Shown in pieces: positions 45,901-60,500 of a stretch of 64,000 nucleotides of DNA (position 1 is its first letter; every line of letters starts with the position of its first letter). The notes beneath the pieces were generated by a model, which ran no database searches, was not told the origin of the DNA, and saw only the letters and a list, made by a program, of their open reading frames with translations. The position numbers were made by a program, and so were the translations under genes. Where the stretch lies: the NCBI RefSeq assembly GCF_900880675.1, contig NC_044199.1, positions 13,318,664 to 13,382,663 of the forward strand. The letters are read 5' to 3'. This stretch comes from Sparus aurata. Lineage: Eukaryota; Chordata; Actinopteri; Spariformes; Sparidae.

Positions 45901-46617
45901 AGGATGCAGCTCCTGCTCTCCGGTTCATCTCTGCATATTCCCCTGCATGAGCTGAGATCCAGAACAACTACCTGCAGCTTGGAGACGAAAGTGGTGTGTT
46001 ACTGTGTCCAGCGACAGCATTCAAATTCCTCGTAGAAGTTTTTCGTAGAGGATGGACATCTGTGATGATGCTGTCCCTCCATTATTATAGAGAATAAATA
46101 AGTTAGTGGGGACAGTGCACAGATAAATGGGGAAAAAAGTGATAATCAATCATGTACTGTAGAGTCTCTGTGTGTTTGAATGTACTGTGTTTTCGCAGGG
46201 GGGGGGACCCTCAAGATGGGGAGGGAGCATAAAATAAATCAATAGCTGGTAAGGTTTAAATTACTGTATGCTGCAAGCTAGGGTGAGTATGTGCGTCCCC
46301 TTTTCCTTTCAAATTGTAAGACTGCATTATAGACAGGAAGTTAGGCCCTGTTGGAGACAGCTTAGCCTCCCAGCATGGTGCTGTCCTCAGAGACGCCATG
46401 CGAGTTCATAAACATCGAGTAAATCTGTGATACAGCCGTTTGTATTATTGTGCCGATCACATCCTATTTATTATTTTTTTCAACAAGAAAGATCTCCTTG
46501 ATATTTGCCTTACTGCGTCACATGTTCCACTGTTAGAGGAAAAAAAGGCATTTACCTTTACCTGGGCACACTGTCTGTGTTACATTTGTGGGGTAAACCA
46601 AAAGATTCAGCTCATAA

Positions 46618-47220
46618 AGGAACAGTTCACCGGACAGTAAAAATCCTTACGTTATTTACTCACCCCATGTAGATGGGAAGTTGGGTGTAATTCCTTAGTC
46701 TGGTGTGAAAAGAGCGTTGCGGCATTCACCTAAACAACTGAGGTAGATGGGGACTTGTGTTAAAATGTTAAAAAACAACTGAAAAATAAACATGAAATAA
46801 AGCCCGTACAAATCTTCAGGCGTAACCAAGTCTCAAGAAGCCCTGAGATCCCAAATTGATTTGGAAGTTACATTATTTGCACCCTTTTAAACCTGAAATA
46901 TTCATTATCAAGCAGAAAACATGGGCGTGCGCCCCAGCTGAAGGGGCTTGACAATGCCTTTTGAATCAGTTTAGGATGTCTGGGCTCCTGGGGACATGGA
47001 TCACACCGGATGGAGCCATTTTTTCCGTTGTTTTCTCTTTTTTTTCACATTTGTATAAAAAGTCCCCATCTGCTTCAGCTCTTCAAGGAGAATGCTTCAA
47101 CGCTGTCTTACTGCAAAGCTCCAGAAAATGTTTTGTGGAGGACAAGAACACCTGCATTTCCATCTGCGCGAGGCCGAGAAGATAATGACCGAGTTCTCAC
47201 TTTTAGTTTGAACCGTTCCT
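46618..47220. mobile_element. MITE with AGGAACAGTTCA termini, 603 bp
   Basis: The left end aggaacagttcaccgg follows ATAA (46614-46617). The complement of the right end, aggaacggttcaaac, abuts TTAA (47221-47224). Same terminal family as 9776-10332. Confidence 0.7.
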
Positions 47221-47778
47221 TTAATACCATGAATCAATATTACCAAGGCAGTGCTGACCTGCATGTTTCCACGACGATAGCATACCTGTTCACAAGTCAA
47301 GACCGTACATGGCGACGCTCCACGGCTGATTCGGCCCTTTGAAGCTGTATCAGATCTGGCCCCAGCGCCGTGAGACGGAAACTGAGAAAGCTGTGGGGGG
47401 GGAGACGTCGGGACTCGGGGGGAGGAGAGTGTCCAGGGCTGATGAACGATGAACATGACGGAGGGGGGATGATTAAGGAATAAGTGAAGCCTGAGCACAA
47501 ACGGGAGTTCAGGGGAGGGGAGGCTGCTGGGAATGATGAATCTGCGTCGTAAAAGTAATGAGGAGGAGAACGGTGTCCCGGGGGACAGATGATAAAAACA
47601 CAGTCAGGCTCCTGTCAAGAAAAGTGTAAAGCTATCATCTGCACAGATTTATCACCACGGCTCTTTGAGTTTGATTTACGGCCTTTTTTCCCGGCCTATT
47701 AAAGCATTTCTGTCAGTTTAAGTCACATATTGTGTTGCCAAATACCCCAAAGACACATATTAGACGTGTGATTACTGT

Positions 47779-47807
47779 CTGTCTGTCTGTGTGTGTGTGT
47801 GTCTGTG

Positions 47808-47849
<42 letters not shown>

Positions 47850-47860
47850 CGCACGCGCTT
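47779..47860. repeat. (GT)n-rich microsatellite
   Basis: Starts with three tctg units, then about 35 GT-type units with a few interruptions, ending in gcgcacgcgc. Confidence 0.9.
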
Positions 47861-48103
47861 GGGTGTGAATATGAAATAGAATGGCTTTAAATCAAAGTGA
47901 TCATAACTCTATTTTATTCTGTCACATGAATTTTACTTTACAGCCTTAAATACATAGCAGTCTAATATATCTTTAAAGGACAGGCTGGAGGACAAGATGT
48001 CACTTTTAAAGTGTGGAGCAACGTAAAGTTTGAGTAGCAGGGAGTCCTCGGTGCTCTGGGATGGGATGGTGGTAAAAAAAAAAAAATCCTGAGAAATTCA
48101 TAT

Positions 48104-48130
48104 GAGGGAGGGAGGGAGGGAGGGAAGGGG
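48104..48130. repeat. (GGGA)n microsatellite
   Basis: Five to six tandem gggagggag-type units, seen directly about 145 bp upstream of the postn TATA box. Confidence 0.9.
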
Positions 48131-48271
48131 GAGACAATTACCTTGAGTCAGAGCTGGGGGAAGGATTTGGACTGAAGGGGAAGGGTGTGTGAGGGTGAGA
48201 CCAGGACGTAATAGTATGGAAAAGACAGCAAGGGAAAGAGTGGGTGTGTGCTGGAGAGAGAGACTTGTTGG

Positions 48272-48278
48272 TATAAAA
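48272..48278 (+). promoter_or_regulatory. postn: postn TATA box
   Basis: TATAAAA sits 140 bp before the start codon, predicting transcription from about 48300 and a 5' UTR of about 110 bp without an intron. A TATA promoter fits an inducible matricellular gene. Confidence 0.7.
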
Positions 48279-48411
48279 GCTCCCTCTCTCATTCGCACTC
48301 CCATATCTCCTGTGTCATTTTTTGGGGGGGTGTGTGTGAGGGTGTGCCTGTGCATTTTTTGAAAAGGACGAGAGGAGTGTGTGTGCTTGTGGACTGATAA
48401 CTCTTCCCAGG

Positions 48412-48530
48412 ATGCATCAGCTGCTGGTGGCGACCTTGGTGCTGGTGGCACTCTGCTCCTTGGGGAGCGTGGCTTCTTCAGCTTATGACAAGATAGTCAC
48501 CCACAGTCGCATAAGGGCCAGGAAGGAAGG
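48412..48530 (+). CDS. postn: postn exon 1, signal peptide
   Basis: Starts MHQLLVATLVLVALCSLGSV, a hydrophobic leader with likely cleavage near ASS-AYDK. Continues to YDKIVTHSRIRARKE, as in vertebrate periostins. Phase 2 out. Confidence 0.95.
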
Positions 48531-51500
48531 GTAAGGAGACGGGACGTGGGGATGGAGAGAAGGGGAGCGACGGGTGTCACGTGCAAACTTTACAGAACAC
48601 TTTTTTATTTTGAATTTAGCAGCAGCCTTTTGATTTTAACAATCCTAATCATCTGTTCTGCGGATGTGAGAACACAAATTGCACGTTTAGTAAAAAAAGT
48701 GTACAGATGTGTATGTAAGTGCAGTATGTGTTGGATTGTGTATTTGTGCAGCTGTTTTAAGGTGGTTTTAAATCAGACAGAGCGCTCGATCAGAATTTCA
48801 GAACCGGGCTGGGACCATTGATGAGAAATATCGATTCAAGCCATGGCGGAAAGTTCAATAGTGCCTCTCACAAAATAATGAGCGCTTGATGTGTTCGGGT
48901 GTTTTTGAAATTGATTAAACATCTTCACTTTTTCTGTCTGGAGTTAACCTCTATGAAGAAATAGTGATAGCAAGAGAGAAAAAGCATCAAATTAATGGGT
49001 TGTTGTTGTTGTTGTTTTCAAAATAAAGGTCTTCATTGTCAAGAAACAGTGGCATGTATAAGTGACGATGTTCCCTACCTGCACATACTTCTACCTTTGT
49101 CATACCTTCACTCACCAAAACCCTCCCCTCTTCTCGTTATTCCGTCTCCCCTCCCCTCCCCTCCCCTCCTCTCCCCTCTTCTCTCCTCATACGCTCCCAC
49201 AACTCTCCTCACCTGCACTTTTCCCTCCTCCACCTCTGCTTCTCACTTCCCTTATCGCTCCATCATATCCCGTCCCTATCTTCCCCTCCTCACAGGCCCA
49301 ATGTGTGCGCCCTGCAGCAGGTCATGGGGACCAAGAAGAAGTACTTCAGCACGTGTAGGAACTGGTACAAAGGCACCATCTGCGGCAAGAAGGCGTAAGT
49401 CTTAAGCAAAACTTCAAAAGTCCAAAGTGCAAAACTGTCCCCCCCCCCAGCCTCCACACACAGACATTTTCTAACATGTCAGACTAACATCAGTGACCTC
49501 CAGGTGCCTGTGTCTGTACATGTGGATGAATTTCACCCCATGCACCGACCTTCTCACCTCCTCACCTTCTCCTAGCTTTAATGCGGTTCATATGTCAGAG
49601 GTCAGCTCCGTATGAACCCGGACCACATTCTTGTCTTGTCTGCCACAAAGCTCAACATACAATGGATTTCCCCCATGCTCAGTTTCCTACATATGGAATC
49701 CTAACGTACACATGCGATGTATCTATCTCTCTTTGTCCTCATCCACCCCATCCTCTGCTCTCAGGTCTGGGCACGCTGTGCAGACTGTAGCCCGCAGCTC
49801 CTCTATTGTTGACCTGTTTGATATTGATGTAAACTCCTATCAACAGTGAATGATGCCTCACTTCCCCCTCTGACACGCTCAAGGTGTTCGGGGGGGAAAA
49901 AAAAAAATCTGTATTCACGCTTCGAGTGTTCGTGTGCAGCTGGGTGAAACGAAGAGTAGAGCAAGCAGCTGTAGCAACACCAGATTTCAGGCTTTTTGAA
50001 AAGAGTGAGGAGTTCTTGATCGCTGGTGATGATTTGACTTACAGTTTCACATCGAGAGTGGAAACTGTTTCTGAGTTCGGTGGTAAACTGTAACAATAAT
50101 AGTTTTTCTCAGATTGGAAACAGGATGTTATTGAGCCAAAATGTTGGGTACCAGCAAAATAGTAGCATGCATTAACAGTTTTAGATTTTTGGTCTTATTC
50201 TTTGGGATTATTTTCCCATGGCTTACGTGCAGACTGATATTAAATTACAGATGTGACATGCAGCCGGTGATGCGTTGATGGAGTGTAAGGATCAGCTGGA
50301 GCTGTTTGCTGCCTTGTGGGCGACTTAAATAGTGCAGCGGGAGATATACACGTACAACAACACACACACAAACACACACACACACATGCAGACCTACTCT
50401 GTTGTGACACCTGCTGCTCTTTGGGATAAAGCGTGGAAAGAGATGAGAGAGTAGAGAATGGATAAAAAGGGTGATTGAACCCAGAGAGTGAGTCACTTTC
50501 TCCCCCGACACGGTACAGCTGGATTACATGGAGATAACATTACAAGGAGGCACCCAGCAATTTCCAAGATAATATAACATGAGTGGGCATTAGCAGGGAG
50601 GTTGTGAGGGTTTCCCCGGGCGACAAACAAGTCTCTTGGACTCATGAAGATGCACCTCCTTTTACAAATCCCATTAAATGGTTCACTTGATAAAAGTCCT
50701 TCAACGTAACGAACCCTAACCCTTACCACCAAGGATTAGGTATAAAAAAGGTTTAAGATAGAGGTTAAAATCATTTAGAATTTTACCCAAAAAAATCATC
50801 AAATATAATTGAAAAGAAAACAGAAATTCATCTACATTTCACAGTTTTGCCTTTTAGCTAAATGAGAGCAAAACAGAGAATCCTCTATCATTTGTGGGAA
50901 CATATCAACCATCAGTTGTATTTTTATTTTTCTAGTCATTTTACCTTTATTTTACCAGGAATATTCCATTTGAGATTCAAGATCTCTTGTATCAAAAACA
51001 GTCCTGTCCAAGACAGCAGCTTAAAAAGACGCTGAAAACTAACATCATAAAAATGTTCATATTAAAGAAACAAGCGACTGACTTACAGCAAAACGACGAG
51101 GGCAATAAAAACAGAAACAGACTCACTGTGGTCACAGTGAGGACATTGTTCAGCAGCAGTGAAGAAAATCCACCCAGGCGAGGTTTATGTCTGAGTGTGA
51201 TTTGGTGTTGATGGGAGATTAGGAGAGGTTGTTTGAGTCCACACAGTGAGGCTGCTTCCCTGCAGGCTTGTATACGGAACAGGCGCTGTTCTAACAAGCT
51301 CTGAGGGCGCAGCGGCTAAAGTGCTGCCCGGACTGAATCTTCTGGAAACCACTATTACACAGAGCAAATTACGTGGATGCGAGATCTGCTCATGTTGCCA
51401 TGTTCTTCTAATTATCTACGCTGGAGTTAAATGGTTCCATGGGGATATTCTTAATACCTTAATTGCATGAAAGATCTGTTGAGGTGATGTTGCGGGAGGT

Positions 51501-54500
51501 TCAGGTGGAAGCAATTTTCTTTTTCAAAGCGATGCTGTAGGTGACGGACGGGACATGCGAATGGAGTTTGAAGTTGAATCACAATAATGTCAGAGAAGTG
51601 GTGAAGCCATGACATCTGAATATACAGCGAGTCCATTACTGTGTGTAGAAAAAGTGAAAATGCTGGCACGGTGTTTGGGAAAGCCACTTGCACTTGATGA
51701 GGATACAGGAGAGACTGCTGATTGTAGATTACATAACAGGAAAAAGAGAAACTGTAATGTGTCCGATGCCAGACAACCCCATCTATTGTTTCTGTGTGTG
51801 TGTGTGTGTGTGCTCATGCCCCACGTTTGCACATCTGCTCATCTGGGAGCCACATTGAGCTGGTTTCAAGCGGTGACACTGCCAGAGGCCTGCTCGCTCT
51901 CTCTCTCCCTCTCTGGTCTGTACTGCATCCATTATCCTGCCAGAGCACGGCCGGAGAGCAATGACTTCATACTTTCCTGACAGCTGTGCATGGGTATTTA
52001 TGTATTTTACATTATAACAATTAATGTCAGGGGCAGAGGACGACTGCGCCATAAGGGACTGCGTGTGTTGTGTATACGCTCAAAAATAGCACAATTCTTC
52101 AACGTTCACTATCAACATTTCCGTAAACACATATACGGTGATTAAAGGGGATAAAGAGAGGGGTTTGCCAAAAACACGTGAGTCATTTTAGGGAGGCAAA
52201 GGGGAGAAAGTGAGTGATGTTGCTCTGTGTTGTTTATGTGCATGTTTGAAGGGAGGGATTTTCGCTTGCATAACACATCAGTGCTGTTCCTTACTGACAG
52301 GAAAGCAAGCAAACAGTCATTTGTTTTGGAAGTGAGTCCAGTAGGGAAACCACAGAGTTCATATAGTAAGAGACATTGGCCCAATTCCACATCCTTTGCC
52401 CCTACCACTTAGCCCTACTCTTTCCGTTTTGCACATTCATTTCTGGGGGTAGGGTGTCCTCTTGTTGCTCTAGAGAGGTAAAAAAGTGGAGAGCTTTCAG
52501 AGGCACACCAAACCGAGGGTCACAAGAACTCTCTGTTGTTTCAACGCATTTCGGCCCCTTTATTATAACAAACATAAAATAAATTGCTTCTAGTTTCCTG
52601 ATGTCTGGGTAACTAACTTGCTAGCTTGCAAACATGTGCATGTTATTGATGATTTGTGCATGACAGTCCTTCATTTTCAAGTATTTCAATGTTGCAGTAT
52701 ATACTAAGTATATTAAAAGCTGTCATACTTAATAAATACTTAATAAATACATCAGCACCGTTCACGTATGATAATGGTTACTTAACTTGAAGTTTGCTAT
52801 TTTATTTTAGACTAAGTATATTTGAGTTGTAATTATATTGTAGAAAAGCACAGTTTTAAGTGTATTCAGTGTACTTTTATGTGCACAAGTGGAACAACTT
52901 TAGGTATATTTTGTACACTAATAAGTATTCTGCTGTGTATGTGCCAATACTTAAATCAGCAGTTTATTTAAAGTCTAACTTACTTTTGTTAGTTCACTGA
53001 ACATTTATTTAGTCTCTTGCAATATAAAAGTAATATACCATTAATGTATCCTTTTATAAAGCCCAGCAGCGAAATAGCTACAGATGGTACGGCTCCTATA
53101 ATATAAGTGCAGACTGTCGGGGAAAGAAGCGCTGGTTGCTAATGTTAGCCGCTAACCTAACATCATTCATAACATTCATAACATTCAGCTAACATTAGCA
53201 GCCAGATGATGAGGCGGTGCTCACTTATTTGAGTACTTGGTTGATAGCGTGTGTAAACAGATTACAAGTGCCTGTGTCTCTCTACCACCATGGGATAAAT
53301 GGCAAATGTCATGGTTGACAATACCAGGATTTCCACGACGCAAGATAAGTCACCCCAGCAAAAGGTGCCAGGTTGGAAATGTCCAGTCGTAATGTAAACA
53401 CCATCTGCATTAACGGATCATGTATGAGGGTCTTGAAGGGAGATTTTAATGTCAACTGCTGGTCACCATGTGCTGAGGGGCGAGGGGTTCAATCCAAAAC
53501 TTATAAATGGGATTGGGCCGTGGTGTTTCCATGGGAAAATAGAAAGCAGGAAACCTATAAATTCAAAAGCAAACCTCTCTCAGTAAACTTCGTTAGCAAA
53601 CAGCTCATAGATCCAACTGGAACCCAATGAAGTGCTTTGAGTTAAACCACCAATTAAAGTTGTTCCAGCCTTCAAGGACTGTGCGGCTGTTTCTCTGGTG
53701 GATCATTGTAGAGCGTCCAATGTTGACTCACTGCTTGTTTGTTTGCCTCTTGGAAGGTTTGTGCTAGCTTAGGATGTGTCCCAATCACATTTATACCTTG
53801 ATTACCTCCTGCGGTTAATTTTCAGTGCACTTGCACTTTAAAAATCATGATTTATTCCTCCATTAAACCTAAACTTGACAGAACTTGCACAGTCAGTCTC
53901 CTGTCACCTCATTCTGTCATTCGCAACACTGCAATAAAGTGCAACCTGATCTCCTGTCAACCATACCGAGCATGACCGATGGAGGAACGTGCAGCTGCAG
54001 CTCCTCCCGGTTAGCAGGTTCCTCTCAGCTTCTTGCCAGGATGTTTCTACTTCTTCGAGGCTATGTTTTCACAAATGTTCATAAGCTGTTCCTTCCACCT
54101 CCAGAAAGTAAATCTTTTTACGTGGGCACAAGAAGCGGACTGTATATCAAGATTCCGTTTTTCTTGGAGGCTTCCTTGGGAATTAGATTAATGGCCAAGA
54201 CGAAGCGCAGGAGGCGAGCAGACACCCATTTCTGGTTTTCATGTTAGCATGCTTTCAGTATCCAGATGAATATGAATATATACTGTAAAGCTCTGATTTT
54301 CTAAGGAATGCGCAAGCCGTGCGTTTCCACAATGTTTCGGAGACTGTTGGATTGGACGTTTGTGACAGCCTGTAGAAATGCTGCTTTATATTTTTTATTC
54401 AACAATCATTTTGAAAACAGTGAAAGCTGTCCTATATTTATTGCTGTTGCACGGCATATTGGAAATGATGCCAGCTGGCCCTCTCTAGTCTTTCTCTCTG

Positions 54501-57500
54501 AGTCCAGTCCAGCATTGCTCTTTGATTTACCTGCTGGGAGTTGTGCACCCTCCGCCAGTTTTCTTGTGGAAGCGTTTAATGTACCACTTTCATGTTAATG
54601 GTGTTTTTCTTGTCTTGTTTCATTCTCCTTGACTCGCTCGCTGTTTTTGGATGTTTAACAGTGACTTCCTCTACTCCGACTTTCAAATGTGATTTGCCCA
54701 ATTATGGATTTGTCATTTGGTGAGTGAGTTCCCCCCGCTTTGCTCTCCTGTCTCAAATGTCAACACGGTTTCTCCGTCCAAACGCTCGTCACTCTTTGCA
54801 TCTTGTTGGGACCCACAGATGAAGTCACTACACATTCACATTGCATCTTGCCAGTAGCAGACTCAGGATGTTTGGCAGGCACAGGAAGTTGTCACACATT
54901 TATACCATAGACGGCAATTTATCATGTTTGATCCATCATAGGGACATCCAAAAGGGGCACTTTCGCTGCGTTATTCAGAACATGTTGGGCACCAGGAAGG
55001 TCACCAGTGCATCTTGCTATGTTCTGTTACTCTTTTTGCTGTTGCACAAACAGCAAATTATCATAATGTACTGTTCTCTGACTCAATATCATTCTTTTTT
55101 TAGATGCTGTACAATAATGAATCATTTTGGTGGTCTAACATGTTCTTCCTTTTTTTTGTTTGGGAAGTGTGGTCCTTTACGAGTGCTGTCCCGGGTACAT
55201 GAAGCTGGAGGGCATGAGAGGATGCCCCGCAGGTAGGTGGATACAACCACAGTCTTATGATATGGATTGATTCAAAGGGAGAAAAACATTTCAATTAATT
55301 TGTATTAGACTAGTCCGTTTCTGAGTGTGAACGAAACCTTTGCTTTCCACCCTAGTGGCTCCCATTGACCATGTGTATGGTACGCTGAGCCTTGTAAAGG
55401 CTACGACCACACAGCAATATGCTGACATGTCAAAGCTGAGAGGGGAAATTGAAGGCAAAGGCTCCTTCACCATGTTTGCACCAAGCAATGAAGCCTGGGA
55501 TCAGCTGGACTCTGTAAGTAGACCAAAGGTTTGGCACTTCTCTGTGGGAATATAAATGAACACGCTTATTGGCCGTTAACGAAGGTCGTGATTTCCCCCA
55601 GAATGTACGTGCTGCACTGGTGGGAAATGTGAACATCGAGCTGTACAACGCTCTTCACTTCCACATGGTGAACCACCGTCTTCTGACCAAGGACATGAAG
55701 AACGACATGTCAGTCACATCAATGTACAATGACCTGGGGCTCTACATCAACCACTACTCCAATGGGGTCAGTTTACGCACAGACTGCATGATTGAATCTT
55801 TATGTCTATAAAATCTTGTGACCCAAATAATGGTCTTGGCTTCTTACAAAATTCCCTCTCCTTGAAGATTGTGACAGTGAACTGTGCCAGGATCATCCAT
55901 GGTAACCAGGTGGCCACAAACGGTGTGGTCCATGTCATCGATCGGGTCATCAGCGCTGTGGGCAGCACCATCAAGGAAGTACTGGATGTCAACGATGAGC
56001 TCTCCTCCTTCAATGTATGTAAAATGAACAACACTCTAAGATGATTTCTGAAAAGGGCCAACATTACATTTGACTTACTGTATGTGTCTTTCTACCCAGG
56101 CTGCAGCGCTGGCTTCTGGTATAATGGACAAGCTGGACCAGCCCGGCCACTACACTGTGTTCGCTCCAACTAATGAAGCCTTTGACAAACTGAGCCCAGG
56201 CTACCTAAAGCGCATCATGGAAGACAAGGATGTTATTGCAGGTACCTGTGATACACTAATGATGACATAAACTATTAGTATACCATTCATTGAAGGATTT
56301 GGTACAACTTTGCTACAGGCTGAAATATCTGTAACTGTGAGAAGGATTGGCATGAAATGTCATATAGACATTCATGTTTCCAAGATGATGAACTCCAATG
56401 AGTTTGGAGATTCCAAGACTGTTCTTCTTGCTACAACAATCAAAGTTTTATTCCCTTGGAACAAAAAAGGGGGCTGCTAACAAGTGGCGACAGAGGGTGT
56501 CGGGGACATTAAACATTGTCACCGATCCATTTTTAGTTGCAAACAATTCTCACTCTTTTGCCCTTTTGTGGGACAAATAAAGGAATTCTGTTTCTGATTC
56601 TGAACAAGATGCTTGGGGTTCCTGACACTAAAGTGTCGCTCATTCATAGCATAACATTAGCTTTTTACTTCTGATGATTTCATCGATGCTTTAAAAATCA
56701 TAAAGGTGGATTATCTTGCTGAACCAAATGTGTAAGTATCATAAACGTGTGTTTGCCACAGAGCTTGTTTTCTGCAATAATCAAAAATTGAATGAAAAAA
56801 TCTGATATGGAATCTGTAAATTCCTACCTGTCTTAACTTATTTATCAGATAAAGCAGTACATACGCACACACACACACACACACACACAGGCACGTCCAT
56901 GAAGCTCACAGTGGCAGCTTATCTTCCTATATGCTGAGTCACTAGCCTGCCAGGAACCTCTAGTAGCATGTTTTTTGCAAAGTCCTCGGTGAGTGGCTCC
57001 CTGTGGGAACACAATAAAACCTCAGATAAATTCTCAGACATTTTGCAAACAAACTCTTAGACAAACCATGTTAGAATAGCAAAAGTAGCCAAAGTAAAGA
57101 TGATATAGTGCCATGTGCCTTGTTTCTGCTGAGGCCACAGAGTCATTTGGCCTGCAGGCTGACACTGATTGTATTCAATTTCTGGTGGGTTTGGAAAAGT
57201 TTTTCATGTTGTCATCGCGTTGCTTTTACAGGCCAGTTTTTGCTTGTTTTGTTTGACAGTTGGACTCAGTCTGAGATGTAATCCAATATCCTACTGCTGA
57301 CAGAAGTGCCTAAATATTTCTCAAAGAGCTTAAACAATATTCACGATTGTCCGTATGCAATGTGTATTGAGTAATGACTGCAGCTGTAAACCCTGGATTG
57401 TGTCACCTGATTACAAAAATAACTGCAGGAAACAGGTGTGTTCAGATCAGCGACTTTTTCTAATCCTCTCCTCCTCTCATTCGACCCACCTACTCAGCAT

Positions 57501-60500
57501 TGGTGAACTACCACCTGCTGAACAGTGTCCAGTGTTCAGAAGCAATCATGGCAGGGTCAGTGTACGAGACAGCAGAGGGCAGCACCATACAGATCGGTTG
57601 CGATGGCGACAGTCTGACAGTCAACGGCATCAAAATGGTGCTGAAGAAGGACATTGTTGCCACCAACGGCGTCATCCACCTCATCGACCAGGTGCTTGTC
57701 CCTGACTCAGGTAAATCCAACGTCTCCCACATTGAATGCTAACATTTTTTCCAATTATCTTACATCTGTGATCACCAACATGTCATCTTTATTTGATCCA
57801 TATCAGCCAAGGATGGGTTGGCGCTGATGGGACAATCTCAGAGCACTTTCAGCGATATGGTGTCGGAACTGGGATTGGCTGCCGTTTTGGGTCCGAAGAC
57901 GGAGTACACACTCCTTGCTCCTGAAGACACTGCCTTCACGAGTGAGTTGATCTCTGGTCAGGTTCTGGTTGGCATCAGATTGGCACAGTGACTCAACCTC
58001 GGGAGAGGATGTAAAGGAAAATTCAGATCTTGCCTTTCTCAGTTCAAAAAGATGCTGAGTCACTTCGTGCTGTTCACTACGAGGACGTTTTCAAGCGCAC
58101 ATTTTTAATCTGTCACTTTTCTGTGTGTTTGTCAGAGGAAGTGATGTCAACAGACCAGAGCGTCCTGAAATACATTTTGGAAAACCACATCTTGAAGCTC
58201 AAAGTCACACTTAGCGAACTCTACAATGGACAGCTGCTGGAAACGTTGGCTGGAAAACTGCTCCGAGTCTTCATTTACCGCACTGTAAGAGCTATGTATG
58301 TGTGTGTGTTTGTTCTGTTTTTGCATCAGAGAATCAAACGACATCAGAAAAGAGCGGGGGTGAAGCATAAAAAAGAAGTGATGGAAAGACAATGGACAGC
58401 GCTGGCTTCTATTGTAGAAATCTGAAAGTCATTACGAGGCCCCTTGTTTGAGTGTTAACATGATTCCGCTGCATTTCAACTGTAAACATATGCAATAAAA
58501 CAGCTAATTAGTTCAGCTCATGGCAGATGAAGTGTGTTTCTGCTCTGGTGACTCTGACATCAGAAACAGCTGGTTGAATTCCCCCATAGGAATTCCGCTT
58601 TTGAATTTTGATTGACTGTAATCAAACAGGACGGTGTCGCAGTCCCCCTTCCACAAGCAAAATAGTAACCAGATGTGTACGTTGACTTTCAAGATGTGTA
58701 ACCCTGCTCTCTGAATTATCTTCTTTGTTAGGCGGTGTGTATAGAAAATTCATGCATGGTGCGTGGCAGCAAAGAGGGGAGCAATGGTGCCCTCCATGTC
58801 ATGAGGTCCCTCATCAAACCTGCGGAGAAAACAATGTTCGAGCACCTGAACACGGATGGACGGTTCAAGTAAGAGTTACATTTTATTTCACGTTATTGGT
58901 CATGTATTGGTTTTACATCAGAACAGATGTACTCTTGGGTTCTCTCATTGTTTTTCATATATTTGCTCTCCTTACATTAAGAGAGACACCATGGCTCAAT
59001 TCAACATAGATTAGCTTCGATTCCGATGTGGAAAAAAGCTTGCTGTGAATTATGTAGCCTACATGTATCGAAACAACCGTGGTACCGAATGACATCACAA
59101 CAACCTATGCACTTACTAGCTTCGACACAATGGCATAAGAAGGCCTGCATTGAATATAGAAGGTTGCATCACAATCACAGATTGATTGACAGATTGTCAC
59201 CTAGTCAAATGATCGCGGATAGCGTCATTCACTCTGGCAGATAAAAATCTAAAGTTTAGACGTGGTAAAAGGGTCATCAAATATACTTAAATGGCCATTA
59301 ATATACCTCGGAGGCCCAGCCAAGTGAAGTCTATGTGTGGGAAACACTGCCTACCATTAGTGTAGCTTGTAATGAGTCATCTTTCATTATAGACCATCTT
59401 TGATTCAATGTGCCGTAGCCTGTGGTTTCTGTTGTGACCACAGTACAATTGTCTATGGATCTAATGTGAGTGAAATTAGTTAGAAACAGGATTTTATATA
59501 CACTTAAAGTGATGTGCACTCAGTTTTCCATGAGAAATATACATCAGACGAGGGTAAGTGGTCAAGCAAAGTCTTATCGTAAAAACAAAAAGAAGGGGGA
59601 GCAGACTAAACACAGGAAAAGGGATACATTGAGTCATGGTCTAAGAACAATAACATCACAATAAAATTAAATGTTAGCGGCAATGCCTGACTGTACACAT
59701 TTCACATTGTCTGACCCTATGCCAGATATTGGCACCGGTTAAAGACTGATGATGAATAACGGAGGAAGCAGATGTGTGACTCAGTGGGACCACACATGCA
59801 CACAGGTCACACACAAATCCCCGAACTCCATCACATCACACTGCCAAACCCATAATCCTCCTGTCCGAAATGAGCGACACACGCTTGGTTTTCTGGCCAA
59901 ACGTGAAATACAATCCGTTCTCCTCACAGCGCAGGATTCATGTGCCATTATAGCGGTTATTGTAGCTGCGCCTTTCCCTGATTTCCTAGTTTGTGCAGTC
60001 TGAAAACAGACGTTTCACTGTGATGAAACTGACAGCAGAATTGGTAAAGAAAAAAGTGGACACTCGCAGGGTGAGAGAACGGCTTATGTGTGGTCACTGA
60101 TCATTATGTTTAAAAATAACACCAAAATAAACAAAGGCGTGGCTCAAATGATCCTTCCCATGAAGCTTGAACTTTAAAATTTCAACCTTAATGTTGCTCT
60201 TGTGTGGATGGTGTGGACTAATGACTGTCTTGTTTCCTTTCTTTTATTTTATTTGAATGTACGTAGGATTTTCCTGTCCCTCATTGAGACAGCAGGCCTG
60301 ACTGATCTGTTGAAGCAGGAAGGCTCCTTCACCATCTTTGCACCAACGGACGATGCCTTTGACGGCCTCACTAGAGAGGACTTTGATCTGCTCAAAAGTG
60401 AGTGCCCCAACGGAATGAACACATCTTTCCGGGCACCTGACTTTTTGAAGAAAAATCTTGATATCCATTACATCGTGAAAACATGTTGGCCTTGTGTTGC

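Larger units (their letters stand above)
42931..48270. other. Intergenic region between trpc4 and postn
   Basis: No gene is recognised. A 162-codon minus-strand frame at 44626-45114 has no domain or splice support. The region holds a MITE (46618-47220), a GT microsatellite (47779-47860) and a GGGA repeat (48104-48130). postn enhancers would be expected here, but none can be named from sequence. Confidence 0.6.
49395..55167 (+). other. postn: Large postn intron 2 (5.8 kb)
   Basis: Holds a CA microsatellite (50358-50385) and a GT microsatellite (51796-51811). A stretch at 52375-53200 has phrases such as ccaattccacatcctttgcc followed by cctaccactt, typical of fish DNA elements. The rest is apparently unique DNA. 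No missing exon is needed, since exons 2 and 3 join as A|VVLYECCPGYM. Confidence 0.6.
56242..57497 (+). other. postn: postn intron 7
   Basis: 1.26 kb containing a LINE-type tail (56562-56605) and a CA microsatellite (56866-56889). No exon is seen. Confidence 0.6.

Noticed and set aside
54841..55236. 131-codon frame running into postn exon 3
   Set aside because: Intronic read-through. In exon 3 it uses a different frame from the EMI-domain coding frame.
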